Of a stretch of DNA of 40,936 nt, positions 1 to 7,303 are shown in pieces; the stretch's first letter is position 1, and each line of letters begins with the position of its first letter. This stretch comes from DYEC01 sp034434695. GTDB taxonomy: Bacteria > Chloroflexota > Anaerolineae > Anaerolineales > Anaerolineaceae. The stretch lies in assembly GCA_034434695.1 (NCBI GenBank), contig DAOTYY010000151.1, positions 1 to 40,936 on the forward strand. Direction: 5' to 3'. The position numbers were made by a program, and so were the translations under genes. The notes under the pieces are model-generated. The model made no database searches. It worked only from the letters and a program-made list of their open reading frames with translations, and had not been told where the DNA came from.

Positions 1-120
1 TCTCGCCATCGCAGTATCATCAACTTCTTTGTAAATGTGCTGTGCGGCTTGATTGCTTACTGCCGCCGTCCATCAAAACCGTCTTCGGGCTTGGACGAGT
101 ACCTGCCCTTGCCCGCCTAA
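1..120 (+). pseudogene. IS982-like transposase, C-terminal fragment (cut by window edge)
   Basis: The open frame from base 1 to the TAA at 118-120 encodes the last 39 residues of a transposase. It contains SRHRS, then VNVLCGLIAYCRRPSKPSS and the end DEYLPLPA. The arrangement 'RHRS..NF.VN...GLIAY....KPS' is typical of the C-terminus of IS982-family DDE transposases; I recognise this by eye, without a search. The same stretch occurs in inverted orientation at the right edge of the window, with one base difference (86 versus 40854) that changes Ser here to Leu there. The catalytic part lies outside the window, so whether the full copy is intact cannot be told. Confidence 0.7.
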
Positions 121-136
121 CCCGAATTCACGTTAA
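4..136. repeat. terminal inverted repeat of the window, left arm
   Basis: 133 bases identical, apart from one position, to the reverse complement of 40804-40936. The repeat is explained by two IS copies in opposite orientation and most likely marks assembly break points. Confidence 0.85.
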
Positions 137-149
137 CATAAGATAGATC

Positions 150-728
150 ATGACAAAGCAAGACGCTATTACATGGAATAATCGATATAAAAACGAGCTT
201 TATTACACTCGAGGACATCTATTTCCATGTTCATTACTACTGGAAAATGTTAATCTTTTACCCAAAGGCGGATGGATATTGGATATTGCTATGGGTGCGG
301 GGCGTAATGCTATCTTTCTTGAGCAAAAAGGCTTCTCAGTTATTGGGATTGATATTGCATTTGAAGCCGTCTTTTTTGCAAAAACAAATGCACCAAATCT
401 GAAAGCCTTTGTTGCTGATTTGACAGAGTTTCATTTTCCAAAATCGATACTTTTCAATGGTATTCTAAATTTTTATTACCTCAATAGAGACTTGGTCAAG
501 GAGTTCGCCTGCTTACTGAAGCCTGGTGGTGTGGTATTTTTTGAAACCTTAACAATGCCAATCCGATTCATCAAACCAGAAATATCTGGAGAAAATCTTC
601 TGCATGAAGGCGAACTCCTCAAAATGTTCGACGCTTGGGAGATATTATATTATCGAGAAGGCTGGGTAGATGGCAATAACGGAAAGATGAAATCCGTCGC
701 TAGTTTAATTGCCCGCCTGCCCGGATAA
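150..728 (+). CDS. class I SAM-dependent methyltransferase (TehB-like)
   Basis: A 192-residue protein with the Rossmann methyltransferase core. Motif I is LDIAMGAGRNAIFLEQKG at about residues 44-61, followed by VIGIDI with the ribose-binding Asp, then an acidic 'VADLTEF' and the late motif 'LLKPGGVVFFE' around residues 124-134. The N-terminal 'WNNRY' and 'LFPCSLL' match the small TehB/thiopurine-like methyltransferases that act on small molecules; the substrate cannot be read from sequence. The IS terminus lies only ~13 bp upstream and there is no recognisable ribosome binding site before the ATG. The native promoter and leader have therefore probably been removed, and expression may depend on the IS. 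The stop is at 728, with the next gene starting 13 bp later. Confidence 0.8.
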   Translation: MTKQDAITWNNRYKNELYYTRGHLFPCSLLLENVNLLPKGGWILDIAMGAGRNAIFLEQKGFSVIGIDIAFEAVFFAKTNAPNLKAFVADLTEFHFPKSILFNGILNFYYLNRDLVKEFACLLKPGGVVFFETLTMPIRFIKPEISGENLLHEGELLKMFDAWEILYYREGWVDGNNGKMKSVASLIARLPG

Positions 729-741
729 GAAAGGACGAAAA

Positions 742-1032
742 ATGGATACACAGAAATATGGTGTTGTTTATGTTGCAAGCGGTCAGTTGGAAGCTGAAAC
801 AATTCGCTTATTCCTTGAAGCGCACGATATTAAAGCCTTTATTTTCCAGGAAGGGGTTGGAAGCACGTATGGACTAACCATAGGACCATTAGGTGAGGCA
901 AAGGTTGTGGTTCCAACAGAACAAACAGAACAAGCAATCAGTCGATTGGAAAGAATGGAAAGAGGTGAATTTGACTACACCGATAATTTAGATGATGGTA
1001 TTGCAGACACGGATCAAACATTCGAAACTTAA
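742..1032 (+). CDS. DUF2007-type small protein
   Basis: About 96 residues. The pattern 'VVYVASGQLEAETIRLFLEAHDIKAFIF', a glycine-rich turn, then 'VVVPTEQTEQAISRLE' is the compact alpha/beta fold of DUF2007, often labelled 'putative signal transducing protein'; its function is unknown. I chose the ATG at 742 rather than an upstream ATG at 709 because AAGGA at 731-735 is well placed for 742 and the conserved domain starts right after it. The gene follows the methyltransferase in the same direction. Its stop codon overlaps the stop codon of the convergent aminotransferase by four bases, so no terminator separates them. Confidence 0.72.
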   Translation: MDTQKYGVVYVASGQLEAETIRLFLEAHDIKAFIFQEGVGSTYGLTIGPLGEAKVVVPTEQTEQAISRLERMERGEFDYTDNLDDGIADTDQTFET

Positions 1033-1889
1033 ATTTTCTCAATCGAATGATTCACATATTCTTGATACCGTTTAGACAATAATTGGGTGATCTTGCCTGG
1101 CTTCCCTTCACCTATCAGATGATGATCAATACGAGTAACTGGAAGTACTGCACGACTTGTACTTGTGATAAAAGCTTCTTGCAAACTTGATAATTCCCGA
1201 ATATTTACACTGTCAAGCAGGATTGGAATACTTTCCTTTTCACAAAGCCCCAAAATCACTGAGCGCGTAATTCCCCCCAATGCCTTCTCTCTTTCAGTGT
1301 GCACCACACCATTAATCACCCCCCAAAAATTACTGCTCAGTCCTTCCAACAGGCAACCGTTCTCATCTACCATGATAACCTCTTGTATTTTTGGAGGCAG
1401 AGTATTCCTAATATGAGCCGCCGTAGTTATAAAGTCGGTGGTCTTTGCATGTGGGTTTTTCCTCTCCAATGGGTAAGTGATAACGGATACACCTTTTTTA
1501 TATGCGCTTGCTGGTAGTAGTTTTAACGGTTCTGCTGAAATGATGTAGGATTGATCTTCCAAGTTAAGAGCAACGCGTACTCTGATATCTTTATCAGGAC
1601 AAAAATCATTCAGAATTCTACGCAATGCCACGCGTAATGAGTTCCTTGGTACCAGTATATTTCCATTAACTAGTTTTGCTGATTCCTCCAAGCGATTGAA
1701 ATGACTTTCAAGCAATAAAACATGATCGTGTTGGTAAGTCCGAAAAGTTGTGTAAACTCCATTGGAGTAAGCTTCTGTTACAGAGTCCAGTGAACTGACT
1801 TTTGGGTCAAGCTTAACATCTTGAATTGTTAAGATTGAGTTTTTGATTTTAACCCACCATGCAGCAACATTATTAGTTGTCTCGTTCAT
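1029..1889 (-). CDS. class IV PLP-dependent aminotransferase (BCAT / D-AAT / ADC lyase family)
   Basis: 286 residues of fold-type IV PLP enzyme. The probable Schiff-base lysine is K149 in 'NPHAKTTDF'. The family signature 'DENGCLLEGLSSNFWGV' follows at about residues 175-191, with 'LGGITRSVILGL' binding the cofactor phosphate, then 'EAFITSTSRAVLPV' and 'GKPGKIT' near the C-terminus. The family includes branched-chain aminotransferase, D-amino-acid aminotransferase and aminodeoxychorismate lyase, and sequence reading alone does not separate them. Residues 1-35 are longer than usual. The gene is the last of the molybdenum hydroxylase/F420 operon. Its ATG overlaps the stop of the MocA-like gene (ATGA), so translation is probably coupled. 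Its role in that pathway is unknown. Confidence 0.85.
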   Translation of the reverse strand: MNETTNNVAAWWVKIKNSILTIQDVKLDPKVSSLDSVTEAYSNGVYTTFRTYQHDHVLLLESHFNRLEESAKLVNGNILVPRNSLRVALRRILNDFCPDKDIRVRVALNLEDQSYIISAEPLKLLPASAYKKGVSVITYPLERKNPHAKTTDFITTAAHIRNTLPPKIQEVIMVDENGCLLEGLSSNFWGVINGVVHTEREKALGGITRSVILGLCEKESIPILLDSVNIRELSSLQEAFITSTSRAVLPVTRIDHHLIGEGKPGKITQLLSKRYQEYVNHSIEKI

Positions 1890-2485
1890 TCCCTTGGCTT
1901 TTGCCTTTCGTAATCTTCAGGTGTGTCAATATCCCAAAAAATTGTCGGTGTATCTACCACGACATAGGTGATCTTTTCTTGATTAGCTTGTAAAAAGTCT
2001 CTCAATGTTCTGGGCGGTTTAATCTCTAATACTTCCTGCCAAAGCTGTCTGGCAATCAACCACGGATGTCCGCGACGCATTTGGAAACTTGGAATAACCA
2101 ATAGAGAATTTGCCTTTAAGAAAGTCTGAACCACTGATTCTATTGTTTCTTTCTGCATAAATGGCTGATCCCCTAGTACAATCAAAGCGCCCTGAATGTC
2201 TGGAGCAAAAGCTCGCAAACCCAATTGCAGAGAATTGAGCATTTCACCATTGTGATATTGAGGGTTGAAAATGGCACGAACATTGTATCCTTTCAGGGCT
2301 TTAAGAACTTCTTGATGTGCGCCACCCGTTATTACACGAATAGTTTCAATCCCCGCTTCAAGCAACGTGACGATCACTTTTTCGATTATCGTTACTTTGC
2401 CCCAAGGTAAAATCATCTTGGGTTGTCCCATTCGGGTAGACAACCCTGCAGCCAGCACAACTGCGCCGACTTTATTATTCTTCAT
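1886..2485 (-). CDS. mocA: MocA-like molybdenum cofactor nucleotidyltransferase
   Basis: 199 residues, a stand-alone NTP-transferase domain. It starts with the nucleotide-binding 'VVLAAGLSTRMGQPKMILPW', has 'VLGDQPFM' (metal-binding Asp) near residue 105, 'RRGHPWLI' near residue 138, and ends with 'DIDTPEDYE'. This is the MocA/YgfJ pattern. MocA transfers CMP from CTP to molybdopterin, giving the dinucleotide cofactor used by xanthine dehydrogenase-type hydroxylases. The ATG at 2485 overlaps the TGA of the upstream YqeC-MocA gene (TGATG); a GTG at 2488 is also possible. This is the second MocA-type domain in the operon, so the two copies may differ in nucleotide or target. Confidence 0.85.
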   Translation of the reverse strand: MKNNKVGAVVLAAGLSTRMGQPKMILPWGKVTIIEKVIVTLLEAGIETIRVITGGAHQEVLKALKGYNVRAIFNPQYHNGEMLNSLQLGLRAFAPDIQGALIVLGDQPFMQKETIESVVQTFLKANSLLVIPSFQMRRGHPWLIARQLWQEVLEIKPPRTLRDFLQANQEKITYVVVDTPTIFWDIDTPEDYERQKPRE

Positions 2486-3801
2486 CACGCCATATCGTCC
2501 GTCAGTTTCTTGTAGTCTTCTTCTGTGTCAATATCCAGCAATAATCTGGGATCATTCCAGTAAATAGGTGTCACCGGATACCTGTCAAAAATAGCTCTAC
2601 CCCCTACGTCTCCCTCTAATCGTTCCAGTTCACGGAATGTAATCGCATCAAATAAGACTGGATTGCTTCTGTGCCCCCCAACAAATGGTGCCATGATTGG
2701 GTCTAATGTTGTCGCGTGAGTCCTAACTAACGTTAACAGTAAATCAACTGTCACTCTTGGTTGGTCAGCAAGCAAAAAAACAACCGAACCAGTATAAGGT
2801 GGAAGGGCTGCTAATCCAGCTTTTATCGAGCTGCTTTGCCCAAGTTCCCAGTTTTCGTTGATCACAAATTCGACTGGCAATCCCCTCAAAGCTTCAACAA
2901 TAGACTCGCGCACGGCTCCAATGACTACAATCACAGGGGATAAACCTGCACGGACAGCAACACCGACAATAATTTGTATCAGGGGCTTTCCTTGCCACTC
3001 TAATAATGCCTTGGGGCGCCCCAATCTTGTGGAAGCTCCAGCCGCCAGAACAATTGCCGCTGTTTTCTCGTGAACTGCAAAGACTTCGCCCGATGTGCCA
3101 AGTGAGGAGATCAACACCGAGTGGTAAAACTGCTGTAATCCTGGAACAATTTCCTGAGCGAGTGAACGCAACTCGTGATTATCTGCCTGATTGAGCAAGG
3201 CAACACGTTTGGCTTGCAACGGTATATTTTTCAGACCACCTTTGGCGTGACAAAGAACCTTCAGGACTCCATCTATCGTAATTGGTTCGCCAATGGGTAT
3301 TCCGGATAAACCCGAGAATAATTCTGGACGATGAACGGTCTCTTCGTTTAGCGGACGACCAATCCCTGACAATCCAGCAATAACAAGCGAAGTATTAATC
3401 CATTCTGGAATGGGCGGCTCGTGACTGGCAGGAGCTTTCAGTGGACGCATTCGGGAGCCATCAGCCTCAATAAGTAACGGATAACCCATTTGATCTGCAA
3501 ACAACCGTAGTTGCTCAAGCTTTTGAGGTGGCAAGCCGTTTACTCGATCATCACTGATGGGTTGTTCCATAATAACAGAGACACCCTTCAAACTGGTAAA
3601 GTCAATATCTTGGTCACCAGCCCAAAATACGTGATGATCCGAGCTCAGGACCTGTGCAAGCGATAAGTGTGTGCTGGCTGATATCAATACAGGTGGAGTA
3701 AGTTGTCGCGCCAGTTGAAATAGTGCGGTTGTTTTGCCGCCAGCACCACTAATTGCCAACCGTATTCTTGAGTCAGCTCTCAGAGCGTTGACAAGTTTCA
3801 T
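2485..3801 (-). CDS. fusion: YqeC selenium-dependent hydroxylase accessory domain + MocA domain
   Basis: 438 residues in two domains. Residues ~1-235 match YqeC (the 'putative selenium-dependent hydroxylase accessory protein' family). They contain a P-loop-like 'SGAGGKTTALFQLA', then 'LIEADGSRMRPLKAPASHEP' and 'AGLSGIGRPL'. Residues ~245-438 are a complete MocA-like nucleotidyltransferase with 'IVLAAGASTRLGRPKALL', 'LLADQPRVT', 'GGHRSNPVLF' and 'DIDTEEDY'. In E. coli yqeC and ygfJ (mocA) are separate neighbouring genes, so the fusion directly links the two functions. Both parts are expected to act in the cytoplasm on the pyranopterin cofactor. The ribosome binding site is weak. The next gene starts at its stop codon. 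Confidence 0.87.
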   Translation of the reverse strand: MKLVNALRADSRIRLAISGAGGKTTALFQLARQLTPPVLISASTHLSLAQVLSSDHHVFWAGDQDIDFTSLKGVSVIMEQPISDDRVNGLPPQKLEQLRLFADQMGYPLLIEADGSRMRPLKAPASHEPPIPEWINTSLVIAGLSGIGRPLNEETVHRPELFSGLSGIPIGEPITIDGVLKVLCHAKGGLKNIPLQAKRVALLNQADNHELRSLAQEIVPGLQQFYHSVLISSLGTSGEVFAVHEKTAAIVLAAGASTRLGRPKALLEWQGKPLIQIIVGVAVRAGLSPVIVVIGAVRESIVEALRGLPVEFVINENWELGQSSSIKAGLAALPPYTGSVVFLLADQPRVTVDLLLTLVRTHATTLDPIMAPFVGGHRSNPVLFDAITFRELERLEGDVGGRAIFDRYPVTPIYWNDPRLLLDIDTEEDYKKLTDDMA

Positions 3802-3810
3802 GAGCGCTCA

Positions 3811-4617
3811 TTACAAACAAACAAGTTTTCGAAATTCCGGTTTCGATAAAATTCCCTCCAGAACGCCGCCACCAATTGCCAAAGCTTTATCGGACACATA
3901 GTAACAGTGCCGTTCATCCATCCGTGGGTCAACATCACCAACTTTCAAGCCAGTCTTAACATAAATTCCTTCATGTAACAATCCTCTTAGGATTCCTGAA
4001 AACTTCGCAGTAATTGGTTTTCCGTTCACTTCGGCAACAATTGTCCCAGCTTGAACTTTTGAGCCTAATTCGACGCAATTGTGTATTACTCCATCTGCAG
4101 GAGCTCTCAAGACGCGCTCTTCACCGTAATTAGAAACGGGTTCTGGTAATCCAGTATCAGGTTCTGCGCTTCCGCTCCAATATACATGCCCCAAAAAATG
4201 CCCTCGTTTCGTCTCGACAACTGCATGGCAATTTTCACCAACAATAAAGCCAGGTCCTGCGCCAATCACCAGTGGAGCACTGTTTATGCCCTTATCAGGT
4301 GGCTGTTTTGTCATTCGGGCATCCACCATCACCTGTGGATTAAATGCCTCGAGTGTCTTTGCATCAGGATCAACCAGTACAGGAACTACTCCCTGATGTA
4401 AAAGCCGAAAGGCATCTTCGAGATCATCAGCTAGCCTGCCCTTTACTCCTTCAATCATGACTTCACCAACAAAAACAGCTTGGGCAAAGGATACCAATCT
4501 GCGTACTGCCAGCGGTTGTGAAAGCTCTGTTACAACAACTTTGAAACCACAACGCCACAGTCGGAGTGCTATTCCACTGGCTAATTCTCCGCCACCACGT
4601 AAATAAACAATTGACAT
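3811..4617 (-). CDS. yqeB: YqeB / EF2563 family selenium-dependent molybdenum hydroxylase maturation protein
   Basis: 268 residues. The N-terminal Rossmann-like stretch 'YLRGGGELASGIALRL' and the central 'PLVIGAGPGFIVGENCHAVVET' are characteristic of the EF2563/YqeB family, as is the biotinyl-like C-terminal part 'LRAPADGVIHN...GSKVQAGTIVAEV'. YqeB co-occurs with selD and labile-selenium molybdenum hydroxylases. It is thought to help install selenium in the active-site cofactor, but its exact chemistry is not established. I chose the ATG at 4617, which has AGGGAG just upstream, over a TTG ten codons earlier. It lies between the molybdopterin subunit and YqeC-MocA, the expected context. Confidence 0.88.
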   Translation of the reverse strand: MSIVYLRGGGELASGIALRLWRCGFKVVVTELSQPLAVRRLVSFAQAVFVGEVMIEGVKGRLADDLEDAFRLLHQGVVPVLVDPDAKTLEAFNPQVMVDARMTKQPPDKGINSAPLVIGAGPGFIVGENCHAVVETKRGHFLGHVYWSGSAEPDTGLPEPVSNYGEERVLRAPADGVIHNCVELGSKVQAGTIVAEVNGKPITAKFSGILRGLLHEGIYVKTGLKVGDVDPRMDERHCYYVSDKALAIGGGVLEGILSKPEFRKLVCL

Positions 4618-4648
4618 CTCATTCTCCCTAGATGAAGATTTGCCCAAG

Positions 4649-6877
4649 TTAATCCTCGATTTTTACTAGCCCAAACAACACCCTCTCTGGTGTAAACGGA
4701 AATTCATCAAACCAAATACCCGTAGCATCATGAAGTGCAGAGGCAACGGCAGGCACCAGAGGAAGATATGGCATTTCCCCCATTCCACGCGCTCCAAAGG
4801 GCCCTATCGGATCAGGGTATTCTAAAATCAAAGACTCGACGCGATTCGGGATGTCTAAAACAGTAGGAATAAGATATGTAGAAAGACCGCGAGTCAATAC
4901 CTCACCATTTTGTTGAATAAAGTTTTCCAGAATGGCATATCCAGCCGCTTGTACGACTGCACCCTCAATCTGTCCTTGTACAAGCTGAGGATTGACAGCC
5001 TGTCCTACATCATCAGCGCAAATTACATTAAGAAGTCTGATTTGACCGGTTTCGACGTCAACTTCTAACTCAACTGCTTCGGCTACATAGCCGTAAGCAA
5101 AATTAGGTTCCGACTTCCCCGTTTCTGGATCATAAGGGGTCGTTCGAGGGGGGCGATACTGATAATGACCAATTGCTGGTCTCTCTTCGTTGCGCCATCG
5201 TTCGAGTGCCAGTTTAGCGGCTCCTTTAATTGCATTTCCCGCCATAAAAGTCATCCTGGAGGCTGATACACTCCCCGCATCTCCAGAAGTAGCGGTGTCC
5301 GAAGCAATTAATCTTACTTTCTCAATGGGGATACCTAGTGCTTCTGCAGCCATTTGAACCAAAACTGTATGTACACCCTGCCCCACTTCAGCGCCGGCGT
5401 GATACAAAATTGCCTCTTCAATCTCGCCCATTCCGCGCAACTCAATAGTTGCTTGACATTGTTCTGGAGCGCCAAAGGAAAATCCAACATTCTTGAATGA
5501 ACAAGCAAACCCAATACCACGACGCAAGTTTGGATTTTGCGTCTCTAATGAAGGATGATTCTTACGGTCGAATTTCCACCCGTCAGGGGTCTGCTTCCAA
5601 CCTGCCCTTTTGGCGCAGTGTTCAACAACTTGGGCAATGCTAACGCCTTTCGGCAGCGGTGTTCCAACTGATAGCAGCGATCCCTCGCGCAGAACGTTGC
5701 GAAGACGAAGCTCGACAGGATCCATGCCCAATTTTTCTGCCAGTTTATTCATTTGCATTTCGGCTGCAAATGTACCCTGAGGCCCACCAAATCCTCTAAA
5801 TGCTCCATTGGGGATCGAATTTGTATATACCGCATAGGAATCAACTTTAACATTTGGAATTTCATATGGTCCAGTGCACATCAATGTGGCATTTCCCAGA
5901 ACTTTTGTAGATGTATACGCATAAGCTCCACCGTCCGCAATAACTTTGACCTCTGCTGCAATAACCTTTCCTTCTTTTGTGGCTCCCCAACGGGCATAAA
6001 TATGATAGGGATGCCTTTTGTGGTGCCCAATAATAGATTCTTCCCGAGTCCAGACGATCTTTACCGGTCGTTTAATTCCCCGTTGGCTTAAGCGCCAGGC
6101 TGCGAGCGCAAGGACAATTTGAATGGACATATCTTCCCGCCCACCAAATGCTCCTCCAATGGCAGGATAGATCACGCGCACGTGTTCCTCTGGGAGATTC
6201 AACGCGTGGGCAATTTGTTTTCGATCCTCGTGTGTCCACTGTCCAGCCACAATGATCGTTACTCTGCCCTCTTCATCAATATATCCAAGGCCGGCTTCCG
6301 GTTGCAAATAAGCATGCTCCTGAACAGGTGTATGATATTCTCCCTCAACAATTACATCACTCTGCGAGAAAGCCGTCTCGACATCCCCTTTGCGAATCCG
6401 GTAATGACAAAAAACATTTGAGCCACGATCCGGGTGCAAAAGAATATCGGTCGATTCCATAGCCTGGTGAACATCTGTCAGCACCGGCAAGTCCTCATAC
6501 TCGACTTCAATCAATTCTCGAGCTTGCGCAGCAATTTCCTCGCTCTCTGCAACAATTAAGGCAACCTGATCTCCTATGAAACGAACCCTGTCAGCATATG
6601 GTTTGTTTGAGCCAGGCCCGCATAACACTGGCTGGTCGGGCATAATTAATCCGTATTCATTAACTGGCACGTCCTTTGCTGTAAAAATCGCCAGAACTCC
6701 TGGCAATGCCTCAGCGCGCGCAGTATCAATGCGTTTAATAATGGCATGCGGACGATTGGCAAACAAAATTTTCATGTGAGCCTGATTAGGCAAATTGAAA
6801 TCTCCTGGAAATAGAGCCTCACCTTTAACTTTTGCTTCGGCATCTATTCTAGTTACAGGTTTTCCAACGTAGGACAT
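4649..6877 (-). CDS. xanthine dehydrogenase-family molybdopterin-binding subunit (candidate Se-dependent hydroxylase)
   Basis: 742 residues, the catalytic large subunit of the molybdenum hydroxylase family (aldehyde oxidase/XDH a/b hammerhead at ~1-130, then two molybdopterin-binding domains). Visible motifs are GGAFGGRE (residues 241-248), AFRGFGGPQG (359-368), AEVGQG (~496-501), GSVSASRMT (~535-543) and FGARGMGE ending in E701, the base-catalyst glutamate position. E248 corresponds to the substrate-contacting glutamate of true xanthine dehydrogenases. The arginine that grips xanthine in bovine XDH (R880) appears to be N329 here, judged by an alignment from memory, so xanthine is not a safe substrate assignment. 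GGAGAG precedes the ATG. The neighbouring YqeB, YqeC, MocA and XdhC genes suggest a selenium-containing cofactor. Confidence 0.92.
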   Translation of the reverse strand: MSYVGKPVTRIDAEAKVKGEALFPGDFNLPNQAHMKILFANRPHAIIKRIDTARAEALPGVLAIFTAKDVPVNEYGLIMPDQPVLCGPGSNKPYADRVRFIGDQVALIVAESEEIAAQARELIEVEYEDLPVLTDVHQAMESTDILLHPDRGSNVFCHYRIRKGDVETAFSQSDVIVEGEYHTPVQEHAYLQPEAGLGYIDEEGRVTIIVAGQWTHEDRKQIAHALNLPEEHVRVIYPAIGGAFGGREDMSIQIVLALAAWRLSQRGIKRPVKIVWTREESIIGHHKRHPYHIYARWGATKEGKVIAAEVKVIADGGAYAYTSTKVLGNATLMCTGPYEIPNVKVDSYAVYTNSIPNGAFRGFGGPQGTFAAEMQMNKLAEKLGMDPVELRLRNVLREGSLLSVGTPLPKGVSIAQVVEHCAKRAGWKQTPDGWKFDRKNHPSLETQNPNLRRGIGFACSFKNVGFSFGAPEQCQATIELRGMGEIEEAILYHAGAEVGQGVHTVLVQMAAEALGIPIEKVRLIASDTATSGDAGSVSASRMTFMAGNAIKGAAKLALERWRNEERPAIGHYQYRPPRTTPYDPETGKSEPNFAYGYVAEAVELEVDVETGQIRLLNVICADDVGQAVNPQLVQGQIEGAVVQAAGYAILENFIQQNGEVLTRGLSTYLIPTVLDIPNRVESLILEYPDPIGPFGARGMGEMPYLPLVPAVASALHDATGIWFDEFPFTPERVLFGLVKIED

Positions 6878-6937
6878 AGTTCTCTCCTAAAATTATTGCG
6901 AAATTATTGCAAATATCTTTGCTTTGCAAGTTGATAA

Positions 6938-7303
6938 CTATCTACGATATCTTTTTCCACGATATGTGACTGGAGGAACATCAAAGGGACCATAACGCGA
7001 AGGCCCAAAAGCGCTGTATAAAACAAAGGTTATCATCGTAAAAAAAGCCCCAATCAAGACCATCAAGACTAGTGTCAATACAATTCTGACTGCGAAGAGT
7101 GGATCAACAGGAAACTGTTTGATCAAAAGCTCTGATGGAATTGCAACCCAACCGTGAATCTTATTTTGTTCAAGTAATAACACTGCTGCAGCATAAGATA
7201 GGATTGGTGTCAATACTATCAGAACGCAACCAACCCCACGCCAGACAGGGTGTATCTCTCTGGTTCTAGAAACTTTTTCTCGCGAATATTGGCTGTACTT
7301 CAT
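6938..7303 (-). CDS. small two-helix membrane protein inside the hydroxylase operon, unrecognised
   Basis: 121 residues; I do not recognise the family. The N-terminus is basic (K2, R8, K10, R13, R15). Predicted membrane helices lie at about 22-44 and 70-97, joined by a ~25-residue loop, and the C-terminus is short with the basic end RGKRYRR. By the positive-inside rule both ends should face the cytoplasm, where the hydroxylase subunits are. The ATG overlaps the stop of the FAD/iron-sulfur subunit gene (ATGA), and the molybdopterin subunit follows after a 60-bp gap, so the gene lies between the two catalytic subunits. A membrane anchor or electron-transfer partner is a reasonable guess but is not shown; it has no conserved Cys or His pairs for a redox centre. 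Confidence 0.7.
   Translation of the reverse strand: MKYSQYSREKVSRTREIHPVWRGVGCVLIVLTPILSYAAAVLLLEQNKIHGWVAIPSELLIKQFPVDPLFAVRIVLTLVLMVLIGAFFTMITFVLYSAFGPSRYGPFDVPPVTYRGKRYRR

Larger units (their letters stand above)
1..136 (+). mobile_element. 3' end of an insertion sequence (IS982-like), left copy
   Basis: Bases 4-136 are repeated as the reverse complement at 40804-40936 with a single mismatch. Identity stops abruptly after the motif ACCCGAATTCACGTTAA, which is therefore the likely IS terminus (about 120-136). The transposase reading frame points into the window. The insertion ends about 13 bp before the start codon of the methyltransferase gene at 150. Confidence 0.75.

Noticed and set aside
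3795..3810. Palindrome GAGCGCTC before the YqeC-MocA gene as an operator
   Set aside because: Eight bases between two tightly linked genes of the same operon; probably chance, with no promoter nearby.
4618..4647. TTG start of YqeB ten codons upstream
   Set aside because: The ATG at 4617 has AGGGAG at the right distance, and the conserved fold begins directly after it.
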